Below are positions 44,801-55,498 of a DNA stretch of 64,000 nucleotides, in pieces. A program made the translations under genes and the position numbers. Every line of letters begins with the position of its first letter. Position 1 is the stretch's first letter. Source of the DNA: Bacteroidia bacterium (lineage in GTDB: Bacteria > Bacteroidota > Bacteroidia > B-17B0 > Aurantibacillaceae); assembly GCA_016787705.1 (NCBI GenBank), contig JAEUTP010000017.1, positions 567,511-631,510 of the forward strand, written 5' to 3'. The notes under the pieces were generated by a model. The model saw only the letters and a program-made list of their open reading frames with translations. It did not search any database and was not told the origin of the DNA.

Positions 44801-46098
44801 TGACCTTTTAATGCGTTCTCTAAAATATCCCAAACAATTGGTTCTTTTTTATCTACAATTTTTTTAGCTGATTTTACTGTTTTAACAATACCACGCTCGA
44901 TCATTTTGCGAATGATAAATGGTTTGAATAATTCAGCGGCCATATCTTTTGGCAATCCGCACTCGTGTAATTTTAATTCAGGCCCAACGACAATTACCGA
45001 ACGGGCAGAGTAGTCAACACGTTTACCTAATAAGTTTTGACGGAAACGACCTTGTTTACCTTTTAATGAATCTGACAATGATTTTAAAGGACGATTGCTA
45101 TCAGTTTTAACGGCGTTAGATTTACGTGAGTTATCGAATAACGAGTCAACAGATTCCTGCAACATACGTTTTTCGTTACGTAAGATAACATCTGGAGCTT
45201 TAATTTCAATTAAACGTTTTAAACGGTTGTTACGGATAATAACGCGACGGTAAAGATCATTTAAATCTGAAGTCGCAAAACGGCCACCATCTAGTGGCAC
45301 CAACGGACGTAACTCAGGTGGAATTACCGGAACAACTTTAACGATCATCCACTCAGGGCGGTTAACCACATTTTGGTTTGCCTGGCGGAAAGCTTCAATC
45401 ACCTGTAAGCGTTTTAAAGCTTCGTTCTTACGTTGTTGAGATGTTTCTGTATTGGCTTTATGACGTAAATCATAAGACATTTCATCTAAATTTAGGCGAG
45501 ATAATAGATCCTGAACTGCTTCAGCTCCCATTTTAGCGATAAATTTATTTGGATCAGCATCATCTAACAATGCATTTTCTTTTGGTAAAGTATCAACAAC
45601 GTTTAAGTATTCTTCTTCCGTTAAGAAATCCAAATAGCTTGTACCATTCTCAGCAGCAATACCTGCATTAATTACTACGTAACGTTCGTAGTAAATGATC
45701 ATATCTAATTTTTTTGTTGGTAAGCCCAATAAGTAACCAATTTTATTTGGTAACGAACGGAAATACCAGATGTGAGCAACAGGCACAACTAAATTGATGT
45801 GGCCCATGCGCTCGCGACGTACTTTCTTTTCAGTAACTTCAACACCACAACGGTCGCAAACAATACCTTTGTAACGAATACGTTTGTATTTACCACAATG
45901 ACATTCGTAATCTTTTATTGGTCCGAAAATACGCTCGCAAAACAAACCATCTCTTTCAGGTTTGTAAGTACGGTAGTTAATGGTTTCGGGTTTTAAAACC
46001 TCACCACTTGAACGACGAAGGATTGTTTCCGGCGAAGCAAGGCTGATGGTTATTCTTGAGAAATTTGATTTTTGTTTATTATCTCTTCTTAATGCCAT
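41803..46098 (-). CDS. rpoC: RNA polymerase subunit beta'
   Basis: Largest RNA polymerase subunit, 1431 residues, full length. The catalytic loop [12 protein letters not shown] holds the three Mg-binding Asp. The N-terminal zinc site is [22 protein letters not shown] and the second zinc site is around [13 protein letters not shown]. The bridge-helix/trigger region includes [19 protein letters not shown] and [18 protein letters not shown]. It follows rpoB by 92 bases; that gap carries a palindromic repeat. Confidence 0.99.
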   Translation of the reverse strand: MALRRDNKQKSNFSRITISLASPETILRRSSGEVLKPETINYRTYKPERDGLFCERIFGPIKDYECHCGKYKRIRYKGIVCDRCGVEVTEKKVRRERMGHINLVVPVAHIWYFRSLPNKIGYLLGLPTKKLDMIIYYERYVVINAGIAAENGTSYLDFLTEEEYLNVVDTLPKENALLDDADPNKFIAKMGAEAVQDLLSRLNLDEMSYDLRHKANTETSQQRKNEALKRLQVIEAFRQANQNVVNRPEWMIVKVVPVIPPELRPLVPLDGGRFATSDLNDLYRRVIIRNNRLKRLIEIKAPDVILRNEKRMLQESVDSLFDNSRKSNAVKTDSNRPLKSLSDSLKGKQGRFRQNLLGKRVDYSARSVIVVGPELKLHECGLPKDMAAELFKPFIIRKMIERGIVKTVKSAKKIVDKKEPIVWDILENALKGHPVMLNRAPTLHRLGIQAFQPKLIEGKAIQLHPLVCTAFNADFDGDQMAVHVPLGHAAILEAQILMLASHNILNPSNGAPVSVPSQDMVLGLYYLTKSKKNLPNDAVKGEGKVFYSAEEVIIALNEKSVDMHAQIKIKITNALEGDKLVTKLIDTSVGRVIFNTVVPHEVGYINELLTKKSLRDIIGMIVKKTGMAKTAKFLDDIKELGFKTAFRGGLSFNLGDIQIPEEKLKIIAESQMQVDEVIGNYNMGFITNNERYNQIIDIWTHTNSKVTKKVLDKLSADRQGFNPVFMMLDSGARGSKEQIKQLSGMRGLMAKPQKAGDTTASIIENPVLSNFREGLSILEYFISTHGARKGLADTALKTADAGYLTRRLVDVAQDVIITQSDCGTLRGLSMTALKNNDDVVETLYDRLLGRTTVTDVYHPTTGELIIEGGEIITEDIGAIIDQSPIETVDIRSVLTCESRVGVCAKCYGRNLANGRMVQLGEAVGVIAAQSIGEPGTQLTLRTFHVGGTASNTAASSSLIAKYDGIIEIDELRTVERVNPDGKKANVVIGRSTEMRIIDVNTGITLTTGNIPYGSQLYIKPSTKVKKGELICDWDPYNAVIVSEFGGTVEYEQIKENITYREESDEQTGFREKVIIESKDKTMSPLMRIADKKGEALKTYNIPVGAHIIVNEGTKIEPGQILVKIPRVTGKTGDITGGLPRVTELFEARNPSNPAVVSEIDGIVTFGKIKRGNREVLVEAKTGEQRRYLVNLSKHILVQENDFIKAGNPLSDGAISPGDILSIKGPTAVQEYLVNEIQEVYRLQGQKLNDKHFETIVRQMMRKVEIVDPGDTMFLEQQLINKGDFMTENDNIFGKKVILDPGDSTELKRGQIITARKLRDENSLLKRRDKKTVEARDAVPATANPILQGITRASLQTNSWISAASFQETTKVLNEAAVNGKVDTLLGLKENVIVGHLIPAGTGLRQYEKLVVGSKEEYERLMATKEEVEEEA

Positions 46099-46144
46099 GT
46101 TTGTTTTTTTTCTTTTACATTATGAAATTCTTTTGATTTTACTA

Positions 46145-46180
46145 AGCCTCACCCTAAATCCCTCTCCAAAGGAGAGGGAC
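46145..46180. repeat. Palindromic repeat between rpoB and rpoC
   Basis: AGCCTCACCCTAAATCC plus the hairpin TCCCTCTCC-AAA-GGAGAGGGA (46159-46179). It is the same family as the first unit of 41642-41728. The mRNA of rpoBC must carry this stem between its two cistrons. Confidence 0.85.
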
Positions 46181-46190
46181 TTGTGTTGGG

Positions 46191-49100
46191 TTAATCCATT
46201 GTAATATCTAAAGCAAGACCTCTTAATTCGTGCAACAATACGTTAAACGATTCAGGAATACCCGGTGAAGGAATGTTATCGCCTTTTACAATTGCTTCGT
46301 AAGCTTTTGCGCGGCCCATAACGTCATCCGACTTCACAGTTAATAATTCCTGTAATACATTTGCAGCACCGTATGCCTCAAGCGCCCAAACTTCCATCTC
46401 ACCAAAACGCTGACCACCAAATTGTGCTTTACCACCTAAAGGTTGTTGTGTAATTAATGAGTAAGGTCCGATTGAACGAGCATGCATTTTATCATCTACC
46501 ATGTGTCCTAATTTTAACATGTAAATGATACCAACAGTTGCAGGTTGGTCAAAGCGCTCACCGGTTCCACCATCATACAAGTATGTACGGCCAAACTGTG
46601 GTACACCTGCTTTTGCAGTGTATTCATCAATTTGTTCAAGTGTAGCACCATCAAAAATAGGAGTAGAGAATTTCAATCCTAGTTTTTGACCCGCCCATGC
46701 AAGAACAGTTTCATAAATTTGTCCAAGGTTCATACGAGAAGGTACACCTAATGGATTTAATACTATATCCACTGTTGTTCCATCTTCTAAGAACGGCATA
46801 TCTTCTTCTTTAACGATACGTGCAACGATACCTTTATTACCGTGACGGCCCGCCATTTTATCACCCACTTTTAACTTACGTTTTTGAGCGATATAAACTT
46901 TAGCTAACTGAACAATTCCGGTTGGTAACTCATCACCAACAGTGATCTGGAATTTCTCACGTTTGTATTTTCCTAAATAATCGTTGTACTGGATTAAGAA
47001 GTTATGTAGCAAACGCTCAATTTGTTCGTTCTTATCTTTATCAGTTGTCCAGTTGCCTGGATTAACTTCAGAATAATCAACACGCTCTAATAATTTTTGA
47101 GTGAATTTAGTTCCGCGAGGAATAACTTCTTCTCCTAAAATATTAGTAACACCTTGAGAAGTGCGACCGTTTACAAGAACAAATAATTTATCAACTAATT
47201 TTAATTTTAAGTTGTAAACGTTCTTTTCGTGATCTGTATCTAATTTCTCAATTAATGGTTTTTCTTCTGCTTTTGCTTTTTTATCTTTAATAGCACGAGA
47301 GAATAATTTTTTCTCAACAATAACACCTTTAATAGAAGGTGATACACGTAAAGATGCATCTTTCACATCGCCGGCTTTATCACCAAAAATGGCACGAAGT
47401 AATTTTTCTTCCGGAGACGGATCAGTTTCACCTTTTGGAGTGATTTTACCAATTAAAATATCTCCTTCTTTTACATCAGCACCAATACGGATAATACCTT
47501 TCTCATCAAGATCTTTAGTTGCTTCTTCACTAACGTTAGGAATATCCGGAGTTAATTCCTCCATACCACGTTTTGTATCACGCACTTCTAACGAATACTC
47601 ATCAATGTGAATAGAAGTAAAGATATCTTCGCGAACAATTTTTTCGTTAATTACGATCGCATCCTCAAAATTGTAACCTTTCCAAGGCATAAACGCAACT
47701 TTTAAGTTACGGCCTAACGCTAATTCACCATCTTGTGTAGCATAACCTTCGCATAACACTTGCCCTTTTACAACTTTATCGCCTTTCTTAACAATAGGTT
47801 TTAAGTTGATACAAGTGCTTTGGTTGGTTTTTTGGAATTTGGTTAATTTATATGTTTTTACATCGCCTTCAAATGAGATCAATTTCTCATCTTCAGTGCG
47901 GTTGTAACGGATAGTGATCGATTGAGCATCTACATACTCAACTATACCTTCTCCCTCTGCATTAATTAATACACGAGAATCTTCAGCAACACGAGCTTCA
48001 ATACCCGTACCAACAATTGGCGCCTGCGGACGCAATAATGGCACAGCCTGACGCTGCATGTTCGATCCCATTAAGGCACGGTTGGCATCATCATGCTCTA
48101 AGAACGGAATCAATGAAGCCGCAATAGAAGCAATTTGATTTGGAGCAATATCCATTAAATGAACTTTTTCCGGCTCAAGAATAGGGAAATCACCTTCGTA
48201 ACGAGACGTTACTTTTTTGGTTTTGATATTTCCTTTTTCATCTAAATCAACGTTTGCCTGTGCAATATTTTTTTGGTCTTCTTCTTCTGCGGTTAAATAA
48301 ATTACAGGTTTATTCACATCTAACTTACCGTTAGTAACTGTACGGTATGGCGTTTCGATGAAACCTAATTTATTTACTTTAGCATAAACACAAAGAGATG
48401 AGATCAAACCAATGTTTGGACCCTCTGGTGTTTCGATAGTACAAAGACGACCGTAGTGGGTGTAGTGAACATCACGCACCTCGAAACCTGCACGTTCACG
48501 ACTTAAACCTCCTGGCCCGAGTGCCGATAGACGACGCTTATGCGTGATCTCCGATAAGGGGTTGGTTTGATCCATGAACTGTGATAACTGGTTGGTTCCG
48601 AAGAATGAGTTAATTACAGATGATAATGTTTTAGCATTGATCAAATCAGTAGGTGTGAACACCTCGTTATCACGTACGTTCATACGCTCACGAATTGTAC
48701 GCGCCATACGCGCTAAACCTACACCAAACTGAGAGAACAATTGCTCACCAACTGTACGTACACGACGGTTAGATAAGTGATCGATATCATCCACATCTGT
48801 TTTTGAGTTAATTAACTCAATAAGATATTTAATGATCAGGATCATATCTTCTTTAGTCAATACGCGTATCTCCATTGGGATGTTTAATCCTAATTTTTTG
48901 TTGATACGGTAACGGCCAACTTCACCTAAATCGTAACGTTTGTCAGAGAAGAATAATTTGTCAATTACGCCACGTGCAGTTTCTTCATCTGGTGGTTCTG
49001 CGTTACGTAATAAACGGTAAATAAATTCAATTGCTTCTTTTTCAGAATTGGTTGAATCTTTTTGTAATGTATTGTAAATGATCGCAAAATCGGCAGTGTT

Positions 49101-50003
49101 TACATCTTGTTTGTGCAGGATGATAGATTTAACGCCTGCATCAGCAATAAAGTCAATGTGCTCGTCTTCTAAAACTGTTTCACGGTCCAAGATCACTTCG
49201 TTACGCTCAATAGATACCACTTCACCGGTATCCTCATCAACGAAATCTTCGATCCATGTTTTAAGAACACGCGCGGCTAATCTACGGCCAACTTCACGTT
49301 TTAAGCCTGCTTTAGAAACTTTTACTTCATCAGCAAGACCAAATATCTCTAAAATTTGTTTATCGCTTTCAAAACCGATAGCACGTAATAATGTGGTAAC
49401 CGGTAACTTTTTCTTACGATCGATATACGCGTACATTACATTGTTAATGTCTGTAGCAAACTCAATCCAAGAACCTTTAAAAGGAATAACACGGGCACTA
49501 TATAATTTAGTACCGTTAGCGTGTCGGCTTTGTCCGAAGAACACGCCCGGAGAGCGGTGTAATTGGGAAACAATAACACGTTCAGCGCCATTTATAATGA
49601 ATGAACCTTTTGGGGTCATGTATGGGATGGTTCCCAGATACACGTCCTGCATGATGGGTTCAAAATCTTCATGTTCAGGGTCTGTACAATAAAGGTATAA
49701 TTTTGCCTTTAACGGAACAGAGTAGGTAAGTCCACGCTCAATACACTCTTCAAGAGCATAACGAGGCGGGTCAATATAATAATCCTTAAATTCTAATACG
49801 AAGTTATTACGCGCATCAGAAATTGGAAAATTTTCGGCAAACACTCTGAATAAACCTTCTTTTTTACGGTTTTCAGGAGTGGTTTCTAATTGAAAGAAAT
49901 CCTGAAAGGATTTCACCTGGATATCTAAGAAATCAGGGTATTCGATTGGAAATTTGTTGGACGAGAAATTAACTCGTTTTTGATTTTTTGTACTTGCAGC
50001 CAA
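46191..50003 (-). CDS. rpoB: RNA polymerase subunit beta
   Basis: Second-largest RNA polymerase subunit, 1270 residues, with N-terminal lobes, the fork and the flap, ending in [16 protein letters not shown]. The rifampicin-binding cluster reads [26 protein letters not shown]: the Asp, His and Ser most often changed in resistance are the wild-type residues; the T after DQ is common in Bacteroidota. Other marks: [19 protein letters not shown] and [22 protein letters not shown]. Transcribed from the rplKAJL operon, with an attenuator-like hairpin ahead. Confidence 0.99.
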   Translation of the reverse strand: MAASTKNQKRVNFSSNKFPIEYPDFLDIQVKSFQDFFQLETTPENRKKEGLFRVFAENFPISDARNNFVLEFKDYYIDPPRYALEECIERGLTYSVPLKAKLYLYCTDPEHEDFEPIMQDVYLGTIPYMTPKGSFIINGAERVIVSQLHRSPGVFFGQSRHANGTKLYSARVIPFKGSWIEFATDINNVMYAYIDRKKKLPVTTLLRAIGFESDKQILEIFGLADEVKVSKAGLKREVGRRLAARVLKTWIEDFVDEDTGEVVSIERNEVILDRETVLEDEHIDFIADAGVKSIILHKQDVNTADFAIIYNTLQKDSTNSEKEAIEFIYRLLRNAEPPDEETARGVIDKLFFSDKRYDLGEVGRYRINKKLGLNIPMEIRVLTKEDMILIIKYLIELINSKTDVDDIDHLSNRRVRTVGEQLFSQFGVGLARMARTIRERMNVRDNEVFTPTDLINAKTLSSVINSFFGTNQLSQFMDQTNPLSEITHKRRLSALGPGGLSRERAGFEVRDVHYTHYGRLCTIETPEGPNIGLISSLCVYAKVNKLGFIETPYRTVTNGKLDVNKPVIYLTAEEEDQKNIAQANVDLDEKGNIKTKKVTSRYEGDFPILEPEKVHLMDIAPNQIASIAASLIPFLEHDDANRALMGSNMQRQAVPLLRPQAPIVGTGIEARVAEDSRVLINAEGEGIVEYVDAQSITIRYNRTEDEKLISFEGDVKTYKLTKFQKTNQSTCINLKPIVKKGDKVVKGQVLCEGYATQDGELALGRNLKVAFMPWKGYNFEDAIVINEKIVREDIFTSIHIDEYSLEVRDTKRGMEELTPDIPNVSEEATKDLDEKGIIRIGADVKEGDILIGKITPKGETDPSPEEKLLRAIFGDKAGDVKDASLRVSPSIKGVIVEKKLFSRAIKDKKAKAEEKPLIEKLDTDHEKNVYNLKLKLVDKLFVLVNGRTSQGVTNILGEEVIPRGTKFTQKLLERVDYSEVNPGNWTTDKDKNEQIERLLHNFLIQYNDYLGKYKREKFQITVGDELPTGIVQLAKVYIAQKRKLKVGDKMAGRHGNKGIVARIVKEEDMPFLEDGTTVDIVLNPLGVPSRMNLGQIYETVLAWAGQKLGLKFSTPIFDGATLEQIDEYTAKAGVPQFGRTYLYDGGTGERFDQPATVGIIYMLKLGHMVDDKMHARSIGPYSLITQQPLGGKAQFGGQRFGEMEVWALEAYGAANVLQELLTVKSDDVMGRAKAYEAIVKGDNIPSPGIPESFNVLLHELRGLALDITMD

Positions 50004-50050
50004 GGTATGTGTGAGGTTTAATTAATACAATTTTGTCTTTCCAAAGTTCG

Positions 50051-50112
50051 CTGTTTTTTTAAACTTAAAAAAACAGGTAAATAGCCCTTTTTAGTTAAAA
50101 AAGGCTATTTAC
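50051..50112 (-). terminator. Attenuator-like double hairpin between rplL and rpoB
   Basis: GTAAATAGCC / GGCTATTTAC (50077-50086 and 50103-50112) form a 10-bp stem, extended by a CTTTTT/AAAAAA step. Just beyond it on the minus strand CTGTTTTTTTAA..TTAAAAAAACAG (50051-50076) forms a second AT stem, giving a U-run. It is the place where E. coli has its rplL-rpoB partial terminator. Confidence 0.7.
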
Positions 50113-50129
50113 AAGTCATTATAACAGAA

Positions 50130-50501
50130 TTACTTAATTTCTGCTTTAGCACCAGCTTCTTCTAAAGCTTTTTTAATAGCTTCAGCTTCTTCTTTACCAA
50201 CACCTTCTTTTACTGGTTTTGGAGCACCGTCAACTAGATCTTTAGCTTCTTTTAAGCCTAAACCTGTTAAGTCTTTTACAACTTTAACAACGCCTAATTT
50301 TGCAGCACCAGCTTCAACTAAAACTACGTCGAATGAAGTTTTTGCAGCTGCAGCGTCTCCGCCACCGCCACCAGCAGCTACTACAACTGCAGCAGCAGCT
50401 GGTTCGATACCGTATTGGTCTTTTAATACTGTTGCTAATTCTTGAACTTCTTTTACTGTTAAGCCTACTAATTGTTCAGCTATTGCTTTTATATCTGCCA
50501 T
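50130..50501 (-). CDS. rplL: Ribosomal protein L7/L12
   Basis: Stalk protein that recruits translation factors, 123 residues. N-terminal dimerisation helix ([20 protein letters not shown]), Ala/Gly-rich hinge and a C-terminal domain with [31 protein letters not shown] split by the usual conserved Lys. It follows rplJ by 70 bases. Multiple copies per ribosome need higher expression, consistent with the partial terminator after it. Confidence 0.98.
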   Translation of the reverse strand: MADIKAIAEQLVGLTVKEVQELATVLKDQYGIEPAAAAVVVAAGGGGGDAAAAKTSFDVVLVEAGAAKLGVVKVVKDLTGLGLKEAKDLVDGAPKPVKEGVGKEEAEAIKKALEEAGAKAEIK

Positions 50502-50571
50502 TTTATTGGATTTTTACTTGTTAATTAATTTGTTTATTTAATTTTACTTATTTGATTGTTTTTTCAACATT

Positions 50572-51066
50572 TTAAGCGGCTTTGTCTTCGCCTTTGTTCT
50601 CTAAAGCACCAATTACGCGTTGGATTGGAGATTGAAGTAATGCTACTACATCTGCAATTAACTCGTTTTTAGATTTCAGACTAACTAAAGCATCTAACTG
50701 GTTGTCGCCCATAAATACCATTTGTTCAACATAAGCTGCTTTTAATGCTGGCTTTTTGTCTCCCTTACGAAATTCTTTAATGATCTTAGCCGGTGCGTTT
50801 GAAACATCGGTAAAAATTAAAGCTGTTTCGCCTTTTAATGCTGGTATTAATTCGGCCAACTTACTGTCGTTAGCGCGCTCAATTGCTTTTTTAAGTAATG
50901 TATTTTTAACAACAGTTACCGAGATCTTTTTCTCGAAACACTGTCTGCGAAATGCATTTACTTTTTCAACTGTTAATGTTGAACAATCTGCTAAATAGAT
51001 CTTATCGTTGGCGTTTAATTTTTCAACCAACTGATCTATTACTTCTGTTTTTTCAGTTTTATTCAT
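50572..51066 (-). CDS. rplJ: Ribosomal protein L10
   Basis: Base of the L7/L12 stalk, 164 residues. KIYLADCSTLTVEKVNAFRRQCFEK and VTVVKNTLLKKAIERA are typical of the N-terminal rRNA-binding domain; the C-terminal helix that holds L7/L12 dimers ends LQSPIQRVIGALENKG. L10 usually autoregulates its operon by binding the leader; a leader could be in the 15 bases before it plus the end of rplA, but none is evident. Confidence 0.97.
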   Translation of the reverse strand: MNKTEKTEVIDQLVEKLNANDKIYLADCSTLTVEKVNAFRRQCFEKKISVTVVKNTLLKKAIERANDSKLAELIPALKGETALIFTDVSNAPAKIIKEFRKGDKKPALKAAYVEQMVFMGDNQLDALVSLKSKNELIADVVALLQSPIQRVIGALENKGEDKAA

Positions 51067-51081
51067 TTTTTAGCAGTGTTT

Positions 51082-51774
51082 TTAGTTAAGTACTTTAGTA
51101 TCGATGATAATTCCCGCGCTCATAGTGCTGCTTAAAGTAACTGATTTTACATAAGTTCCTTTTGCAGAAGAAGGCTTTAATTTGATAACTGTTTGCAATA
51201 ACTCATTCGCGTTCTCAGCAATTTTTTCAGCGCTAAAAGACGCTTTACCAATTCCTGCGTGAATAATTCCCGCTTTATCAACTTTAAAGTCAATTTTTCC
51301 ACCTTTTGAGTCTGTTACCGCTTTGCCGATATCCATGGTTACAGTTCCGGTTTTAGGGTTTGGCATTAAACCACGAGGGCCTAATACGCGTCCTAAAGCA
51401 CCAACTTTACCCATTACCGAAGGCATAGTAATAATTACATCTACATCAGTCCATCCACCTTTGATCTTCTCGATGTACTCATCTAATCCTACGAAATCCG
51501 CGCCTGCAGCTTTAGCTTCTGCTTCCTTATCAGGAGTTACAATAGCCAAAACACGCAAAGTTTTACCAGTACCGTGAGGTAAGGTAACAGTACCGCGTAC
51601 CATTTGATTAGCTTTACGAGGATCAACTCCTAAACGGATCGCAAGATCCACCGAGGCATCAAATTTAGTAGTCGTAATGTCTTTTACGATCTTTGATGCT
51701 TCAGCAACTGAATAAGACTTGCTAGCGTCGAATTTCGCGTTAGCTGCTTTTCTTTTTTTAGTCAATGTTGCCAT
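51082..51774 (-). CDS. rplA: Ribosomal protein L1
   Basis: L1 stalk protein, 230 residues, involved in E-site tRNA release. Signatures: [35 protein letters not shown], the central [26 protein letters not shown] and the C-terminal [21 protein letters not shown]. Follows rplK by 37 bases. Confidence 0.98.
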   Translation of the reverse strand: MATLTKKRKAANAKFDASKSYSVAEASKIVKDITTTKFDASVDLAIRLGVDPRKANQMVRGTVTLPHGTGKTLRVLAIVTPDKEAEAKAAGADFVGLDEYIEKIKGGWTDVDVIITMPSVMGKVGALGRVLGPRGLMPNPKTGTVTMDIGKAVTDSKGGKIDFKVDKAGIIHAGIGKASFSAEKIAENANELLQTVIKLKPSSAKGTYVKSVTLSSTMSAGIIIDTKVLN

Positions 51775-51811
51775 TTTGTTAAGCTTTTTTGTTTGTTAAT
51801 AATTGATTTTT

Positions 51812-52249
51812 TTAGAAAGGTTTTTGGCCTGATACTGTTACACCCATACTGCGCGCTGTACCTGCTACCATGCTCATTGCCGATTCAATCGTAAAACAGT
51901 TCATGTCAACAATTTTATCTTCTGCAATCGTTTTAATTTGATCCCATGAAATAGAACCAACTTTTTTACGGTTGCTGGTTGCAGAGCCCGCTTTGATTTT
52001 AGTGATCTCCAAAATCTGGATAGCAACAGGCGGACGTTTGATAACGAAATCAAACGACTTATCAGAATAAACATTAATAATAACCGGTAATACTTTACCA
52101 GGTTGTTGTTGGGTTCTGGCATTAAATTGCTTACAGAACTCCATAATGTTTACCCCTTTTGCACCTAAAGCAGGTCCGATTGGAGGAGAAGGGTTAGCAG
52201 CGCCACCTTTAATTTGCAATTTTACAATTGCCGATAACTCTTTTGCCAT
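51812..52249 (-). CDS. rplK: Ribosomal protein L11
   Basis: GTPase-centre protein, 145 residues. N-terminal domain has [20 protein letters not shown] (the thiostrepton-sensing Pro region), [16 protein letters not shown]; the C-terminal domain ends [12 protein letters not shown]. 215 bases separate it from nusG; that gap carries CCGGTA-GT-TACCGG on the minus strand but no clear promoter. Confidence 0.98.
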   Translation of the reverse strand: MAKELSAIVKLQIKGGAANPSPPIGPALGAKGVNIMEFCKQFNARTQQQPGKVLPVIINVYSDKSFDFVIKRPPVAIQILEITKIKAGSATSNRKKVGSISWDQIKTIAEDKIVDMNCFTIESAMSMVAGTARSMGVTVSGQKPF

Positions 52250-52464
52250 TTTATTTTATTTATTTGTTTTTATTGTTGGTTTTTCGTTTTTAGTTCCGGT
52301 AACTACCGGGTTACTTTGAGTTGGAAGCAGCAAAGCACCTCTTAAAAACTAATCCACCTTCAATGCGTTATTACTAATTAATAATTTATAAATCCTTAAT
52401 TTAAAAGTTAAAAATAAGTTTGCCATTCTTTTAAATTTTGACTTATTACTTTTGCATTAATTTC

Positions 52465-53031
52465 TTATTCTCTTTCAACCTCACCGTAATTCAATTCAAC
52501 TGGTGTTTTACGGCCAAAGATCTTAACGGTAACTTTAATTTTCTTTTTGTCTTCCATAACCTCTTCAATTACACCGTTAAAGCCATTGAAAGGACCATTT
52601 ATAACTTTTACCGATTCGCCAACCACGTAGTTTGATGCTACAGTGCCTTCGCTTTCGGTTAATTCATCTACTTTTCCTAAAATACGGTTAACCTCACTAA
52701 TGCGCATAGGTACCGGATCTCCGCCTTTTGTTTCACCTAAAAAGCCAATTACACCGGTAATATTCTTAATAATGTGAGGGATCTCACCCGAAAGGTTTGC
52801 TTCAATTAATACATATCCCGGGTAAAAAGAACGCTCTTTGGTAGTTTTTTTACCATTACGGATCTGGATCACCTTTTCCGTTGGAATAAGAACTTGCGAT
52901 ACAAAATCGTTTAATTTTAAACGTGTAATCTCAACTTCAATATATTGTTTTATTTTTTTCTCTTGCCCGCTAATAGCACGTACTACGTACCATTTTTTGG
53001 TTGAGGTGTCAGTTTTTACTGTATCGGCCAT
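52465..53031 (-). CDS. nusG: Transcription termination/antitermination factor NusG
   Basis: Universal transcription elongation factor, 188 residues. NGN domain (KKWYVVRAISGQEKKIKQYIE, RSFYPGYVLIEANLSGE, IGFLGETKGGDPVPMR) and the C-terminal KOW domain (GESVKVINGPFNGFNGVIEEV). It links RNA polymerase to ribosomes or Rho. 16 bases after secE. Confidence 0.97.
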   Translation of the reverse strand: MADTVKTDTSTKKWYVVRAISGQEKKIKQYIEVEITRLKLNDFVSQVLIPTEKVIQIRNGKKTTKERSFYPGYVLIEANLSGEIPHIIKNITGVIGFLGETKGGDPVPMRISEVNRILGKVDELTESEGTVASNYVVGESVKVINGPFNGFNGVIEEVMEDKKKIKVTVKIFGRKTPVELNYGEVERE

Positions 53032-53047
53032 TTTAAATCTTTAAAAA

Positions 53048-53242
53048 TTACTTAATAATGTCGTAAGCTTGTTTCATTAACAGATCAAACACCTTGTCCA
53101 TTCCAAAAACCACCATGGCTATGATAACCGAAGATATCAAAACAACAATTGCGCTGCTTTGTAACTCAGGCCAGGTTGGCCAGCTAACTTTGTTAACCAG
53201 TTCATTTTTGGTTTCTGAAATATATGTTCCTATTTTGCTCAT
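53048..53242 (-). CDS. secE: Preprotein translocase subunit SecE
   Basis: Small 64-residue SecE of the minimal type, one transmembrane helix (SSAIVVLISSVIIAMVVFGMDKVF) after the amphipathic KNELVNKVSWPTWPELQ helix, whose VxWPT pattern is the SecE signature. Position between tRNA-Trp and nusG is the standard bacterial order. Confidence 0.95.
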   Translation of the reverse strand: MSKIGTYISETKNELVNKVSWPTWPELQSSAIVVLISSVIIAMVVFGMDKVFDLLMKQAYDIIK

Positions 53243-53275
53243 TTTCTTTTCGTTTTTTAGTTACCCAATTCGTTG

Positions 53276-53346
53276 CACGGGTGGAGAGATTCGAACTCCC
53301 ATCAACGGTTTTGGAGACCGGTATGCTACCATTGCACCACACCCGT
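53276..53346 (-). tRNA. trnW: tRNA-Trp (CCA)
   Basis: Read on the minus strand, ACGGGTG at the 5' end pairs with CACCCGT; D-arm TGGTGCAATGGTAGCATA, anticodon stem CCGGT..ACCG with loop CTCCAAA (anticodon CCA), and T-arm GGGAGTTCGAATCTCTC. Discriminator G73, which is normal for tRNA-Trp. CCA is not coded. Confidence 0.95.
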
Positions 53347-53375
53347 ATGCTGTTTTTCCAAGTCCTTTTATAAAT

Positions 53376-53412
53376 GGCAAAATGGCTTCCCGTTTAAGGG
53401 AGCCATTTTGCC
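53376..53412 (-). terminator. Strong hairpin downstream of tuf
   Basis: GGCAAAATGGCTTCCC (53376-53391) pairs with GGGAGCCATTTTGCC (53398-53412) with one bulged T. It lies 21 bases after the tuf stop and before tRNA-Trp on the minus strand. There is no T-run directly after it, so it may be a processing or partial-termination site between tuf and trnW-secE-nusG. Confidence 0.7.
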
Positions 53413-53432
53413 TATATATTTATGACTATGGC

Positions 53433-54620
53433 TTAGTCTAAAATTTCAGTTACCTGACCAGCACCTACGGTACGACCACCTTCACGGATAGCAAAGCGTA
53501 AACCTTTGTCCATCGCAATTGGGTTAATCAAGTTAACAGTAATAGTTACGTTATCTCCAGGTAATACCATTTCACGACCTGCTTCTAACTCGATTTCTCC
53601 AGTTACGTCAGTTGTACGGAAATAGAATTGTGGACGATATTTGTTTTGGAACGGAGTATGACGTCCACCTTCTTCTTTTTTCAAGATATAAACCTCAGCT
53701 TTGAATTTAGCATGTGGTTTTACAGTACCCGGTTTAATGATAACCATACCACGTTTGATGTCTTTTTTCTCAACACCACGTAATAATAGACCTACGTTAT
53801 CACCAGCCTCACCGTAATCAAGGATCTTACGGAACATCTCAACACCTGTTACAGTAGAAGATAATTTCTCAGCCCCCATACCAATGATCTCAACCGCATC
53901 AGCTGAGTTGATTACACCTGTTTCAATACGGCCTGTAGCAACAGTACCACGACCAGTGATTGTAAACACGTCTTCAACCGGCATTAAGAATGGTTTTTCT
54001 TTATCGCGTGGAGGTAATGGAATGTAGCTATCTACTGCATCCATTAATTCCATAATTTTATCAACCCATTTTGCATCGTTATTCAATCCACCTAAAGCAG
54101 ATCCACGAATGATAGGAGTGTTGTCACCATCAAATTTGTAGAATGATAATAACTCACGAACCTCCATTTCAACTAAGTCTAATAACTCAGCATCTTCAAC
54201 CATGTCAACTTTGTTCATGAAAACAACGATACGAGGTACACCTACCTGGCGAGCTAAAAGGATATGCTCACGGGTTTGAGGCATTGGACCATCAGTAGCA
54301 GCTACAACAAGGATAGCACCGTCCATTTGGGCAGCACCTGTAACCATGTTTTTTACGTAATCAGCGTGACCCGGGCAATCTACGTGTGCGTAGTGACGGT
54401 TAGCTGTTGCGTATTCAACGTGTGAAGTGTTAATAGTAATACCACGTTCTTTTTCTTCAGGAGCGTTATCAATTGAAGAGAAATCACGAACTTCTGCAAG
54501 TCCTTTAGAAGCTAATACAGTTGTAATAGCAGCTGTTAAAGTAGTTTTACCGTGATCTACGTGACCAATTGTTCCAATGTTTACGTGTGGTTTGGAACGG
54601 TCGAATTTTTCTTTTGCCAT
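53433..54620 (-). CDS. tuf: Elongation factor Tu
   Basis: GTPase that brings aminoacyl-tRNA to the ribosome, 395 residues. G1 [11 protein letters not shown]3 [10 protein letters not shown]4 NKVD and switch [13 protein letters not shown] are intact; the rest follows domains II and III, ending [15 protein letters not shown]. Classic position between tRNA-Thr(GGT) and tRNA-Trp. Confidence 0.99.
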   Translation of the reverse strand: MAKEKFDRSKPHVNIGTIGHVDHGKTTLTAAITTVLASKGLAEVRDFSSIDNAPEEKERGITINTSHVEYATANRHYAHVDCPGHADYVKNMVTGAAQMDGAILVVAATDGPMPQTREHILLARQVGVPRIVVFMNKVDMVEDAELLDLVEMEVRELLSFYKFDGDNTPIIRGSALGGLNNDAKWVDKIMELMDAVDSYIPLPPRDKEKPFLMPVEDVFTITGRGTVATGRIETGVINSADAVEIIGMGAEKLSSTVTGVEMFRKILDYGEAGDNVGLLLRGVEKKDIKRGMVIIKPGTVKPHAKFKAEVYILKKEEGGRHTPFQNKYRPQFYFRTTDVTGEIELEAGREMVLPGDNVTITVNLINPIAMDKGLRFAIREGGRTVGAGQVTEILD

Positions 54621-54733
54621 AGTTGTTATTTTTTACTTGTTGTTTGTATATATTTTATTTTAATCTTTCACTTTTGTTTTGAGCTACTAATCGAGAGGTT
54701 TGCAATCGCAACAACCTCTCAACTTCTCTTAAG

Positions 54734-54805
<72 letters not shown>

Positions 54806-54888
54806 TTATTTGATCGTTTTTGGCCAAATAAACCTTAAAAACCTGCTCAAAATTCGGTTTTTTAAAGAACGGTTGGCTTTACATGCCA

Positions 54889-54911
54889 AAAGTCCCGTTT
54901 TTTGGGACTTT
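54889..54911 (-). terminator. Hairpin between tRNA-Gly and tRNA-Thr(GGT)
   Basis: AAAGTCCC (54889-54896) and GGGACTTT (54904-54911) make a perfect 8-bp stem with a seven-base loop; on the minus strand a short TTTT follows. It may be a weak terminator or a processing site within the 218-base spacer, which otherwise shows nothing. Confidence 0.45.
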
Positions 54912-55024
54912 CAAAAAAATAAAAAAACCGGTAAACAAGTTCTTTATCCTTTTGTCGCCTCTCGTACCAGGCGTATTTATCAACTTCACTCTCAATCTTT
55001 AACCCTTTATAACACAATTTTAAG

Positions 55025-55097
55025 AGCGAAAGACGGGTCTCGAACCCGCAACCTCCAGCTTGGAAGGCTGGAGCTCTACCAATTGAGCTACTTTCGC
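55025..55097 (-). tRNA. trnG: tRNA-Gly (TCC)
   Basis: Minus strand: acceptor GCGAAAG/CTTTCGC, D-arm AGCTCAATTGGTAGAGCT, anticodon stem CCAGC..GCTGG with loop CTTCCAA (anticodon TCC), T-arm GCGGGTTCGAGACCCGT. Discriminator T. CCA is not coded. Confidence 0.94.
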
Positions 55098-55179
55098 TTA
55101 TTATTTAAGATTTTTGATCCTAGACCCGAGATTTTAAATCTAAAATCGCTAATCTGAAATCTTAAATTTCAATAGCCTG

Positions 55180-55260
55180 TGGGGACAGGAGGATTCGAAC
55201 CTCCGAAGTCGAAACAACAGATTTACAGTCTGTCCCATTTGGCCACTCTGGTATATCCCC
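55180..55260 (-). tRNA. trnY: tRNA-Tyr (GTA)
   Basis: Minus strand: acceptor GGGGATA/TGTCCCC (one G-T pair), D-arm ACCAGAGTGGCCAAATGGG, anticodon stem ACAGA..TCTGT with loop CTGTAAA (anticodon GTA), a variable arm of class II type and T-arm GGAGGTTCGAATCCTCC. Discriminator A. The long variable arm fits tRNA-Tyr. Confidence 0.94.
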
Positions 55261-55272
55261 TTACAAAAAAAG

Positions 55273-55345
55273 AGCCGAAGAAGGGACTCGAACCCCCGAC
55301 CTACTGATTACAAATCAGTGGCTCTACCAGCTGAGCTACTTCGGC
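55273..55345 (-). tRNA. trnT: tRNA-Thr (TGT)
   Basis: Minus strand: acceptor GCCGAAG/CTTCGGC, D-arm AGCTCAGCTGGTAGAGCC, anticodon stem ACTGA..TCAGT with loop TTTGTAA (anticodon TGT), T-arm CGGGGGTTCGAGTCCCTT. First tRNA after the operon promoter. Discriminator T. Confidence 0.94.
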
Positions 55346-55385
55346 TTTTTTGTTTTTTTAAAGAACTGCCCTCAAAAAGGGATGG

Positions 55386-55416
55386 CAAAGGTAGTAATAC
55401 TTTTTACTTTAACAAA
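55386..55416 (-). promoter_or_regulatory. Promoter of the tRNA-tuf operon
   Basis: On the minus strand TTTG (CAAA at 55413-55416) and TACCTTTG (CAAAGGTA at 55386-55393) are separated by 19 bases, the same spacing as the rplM promoter. Start of transcription is expected at about 55379, some 34 bases before tRNA-Thr(TGT). Confidence 0.85.
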
Positions 55417-55498
55417 ATATTTATTGAATTTTTTTGATGTTTTTTTTATTTTTTTTCTCTTTTTTTCTTTCTAAAAAATTCCGGGCCAAATATACGTG

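Noticed and set aside
49078..49692. 204-codon plus-strand frame opposite rpoB
   Set aside because: Shadow of rpoB codons; Ser/Arg-rich composition and no independent support.
50300..50524. Gln/Leu-rich plus-strand frame opposite rplL
   Set aside because: It is the complement of Ala-rich rplL codons and extends over its start region without any protein features.
52295..52320. CCGGTA-GT-TACCGG stem in the nusG-rplK gap as a terminator
   Set aside because: On the minus strand there is no T-run behind it, and the downstream genes are usually in the same operon.
54810..55157. Plus-strand open frame across the tRNA cluster
   Set aside because: It runs through the complement of tRNA-Gly and spacers and has no protein-like features.
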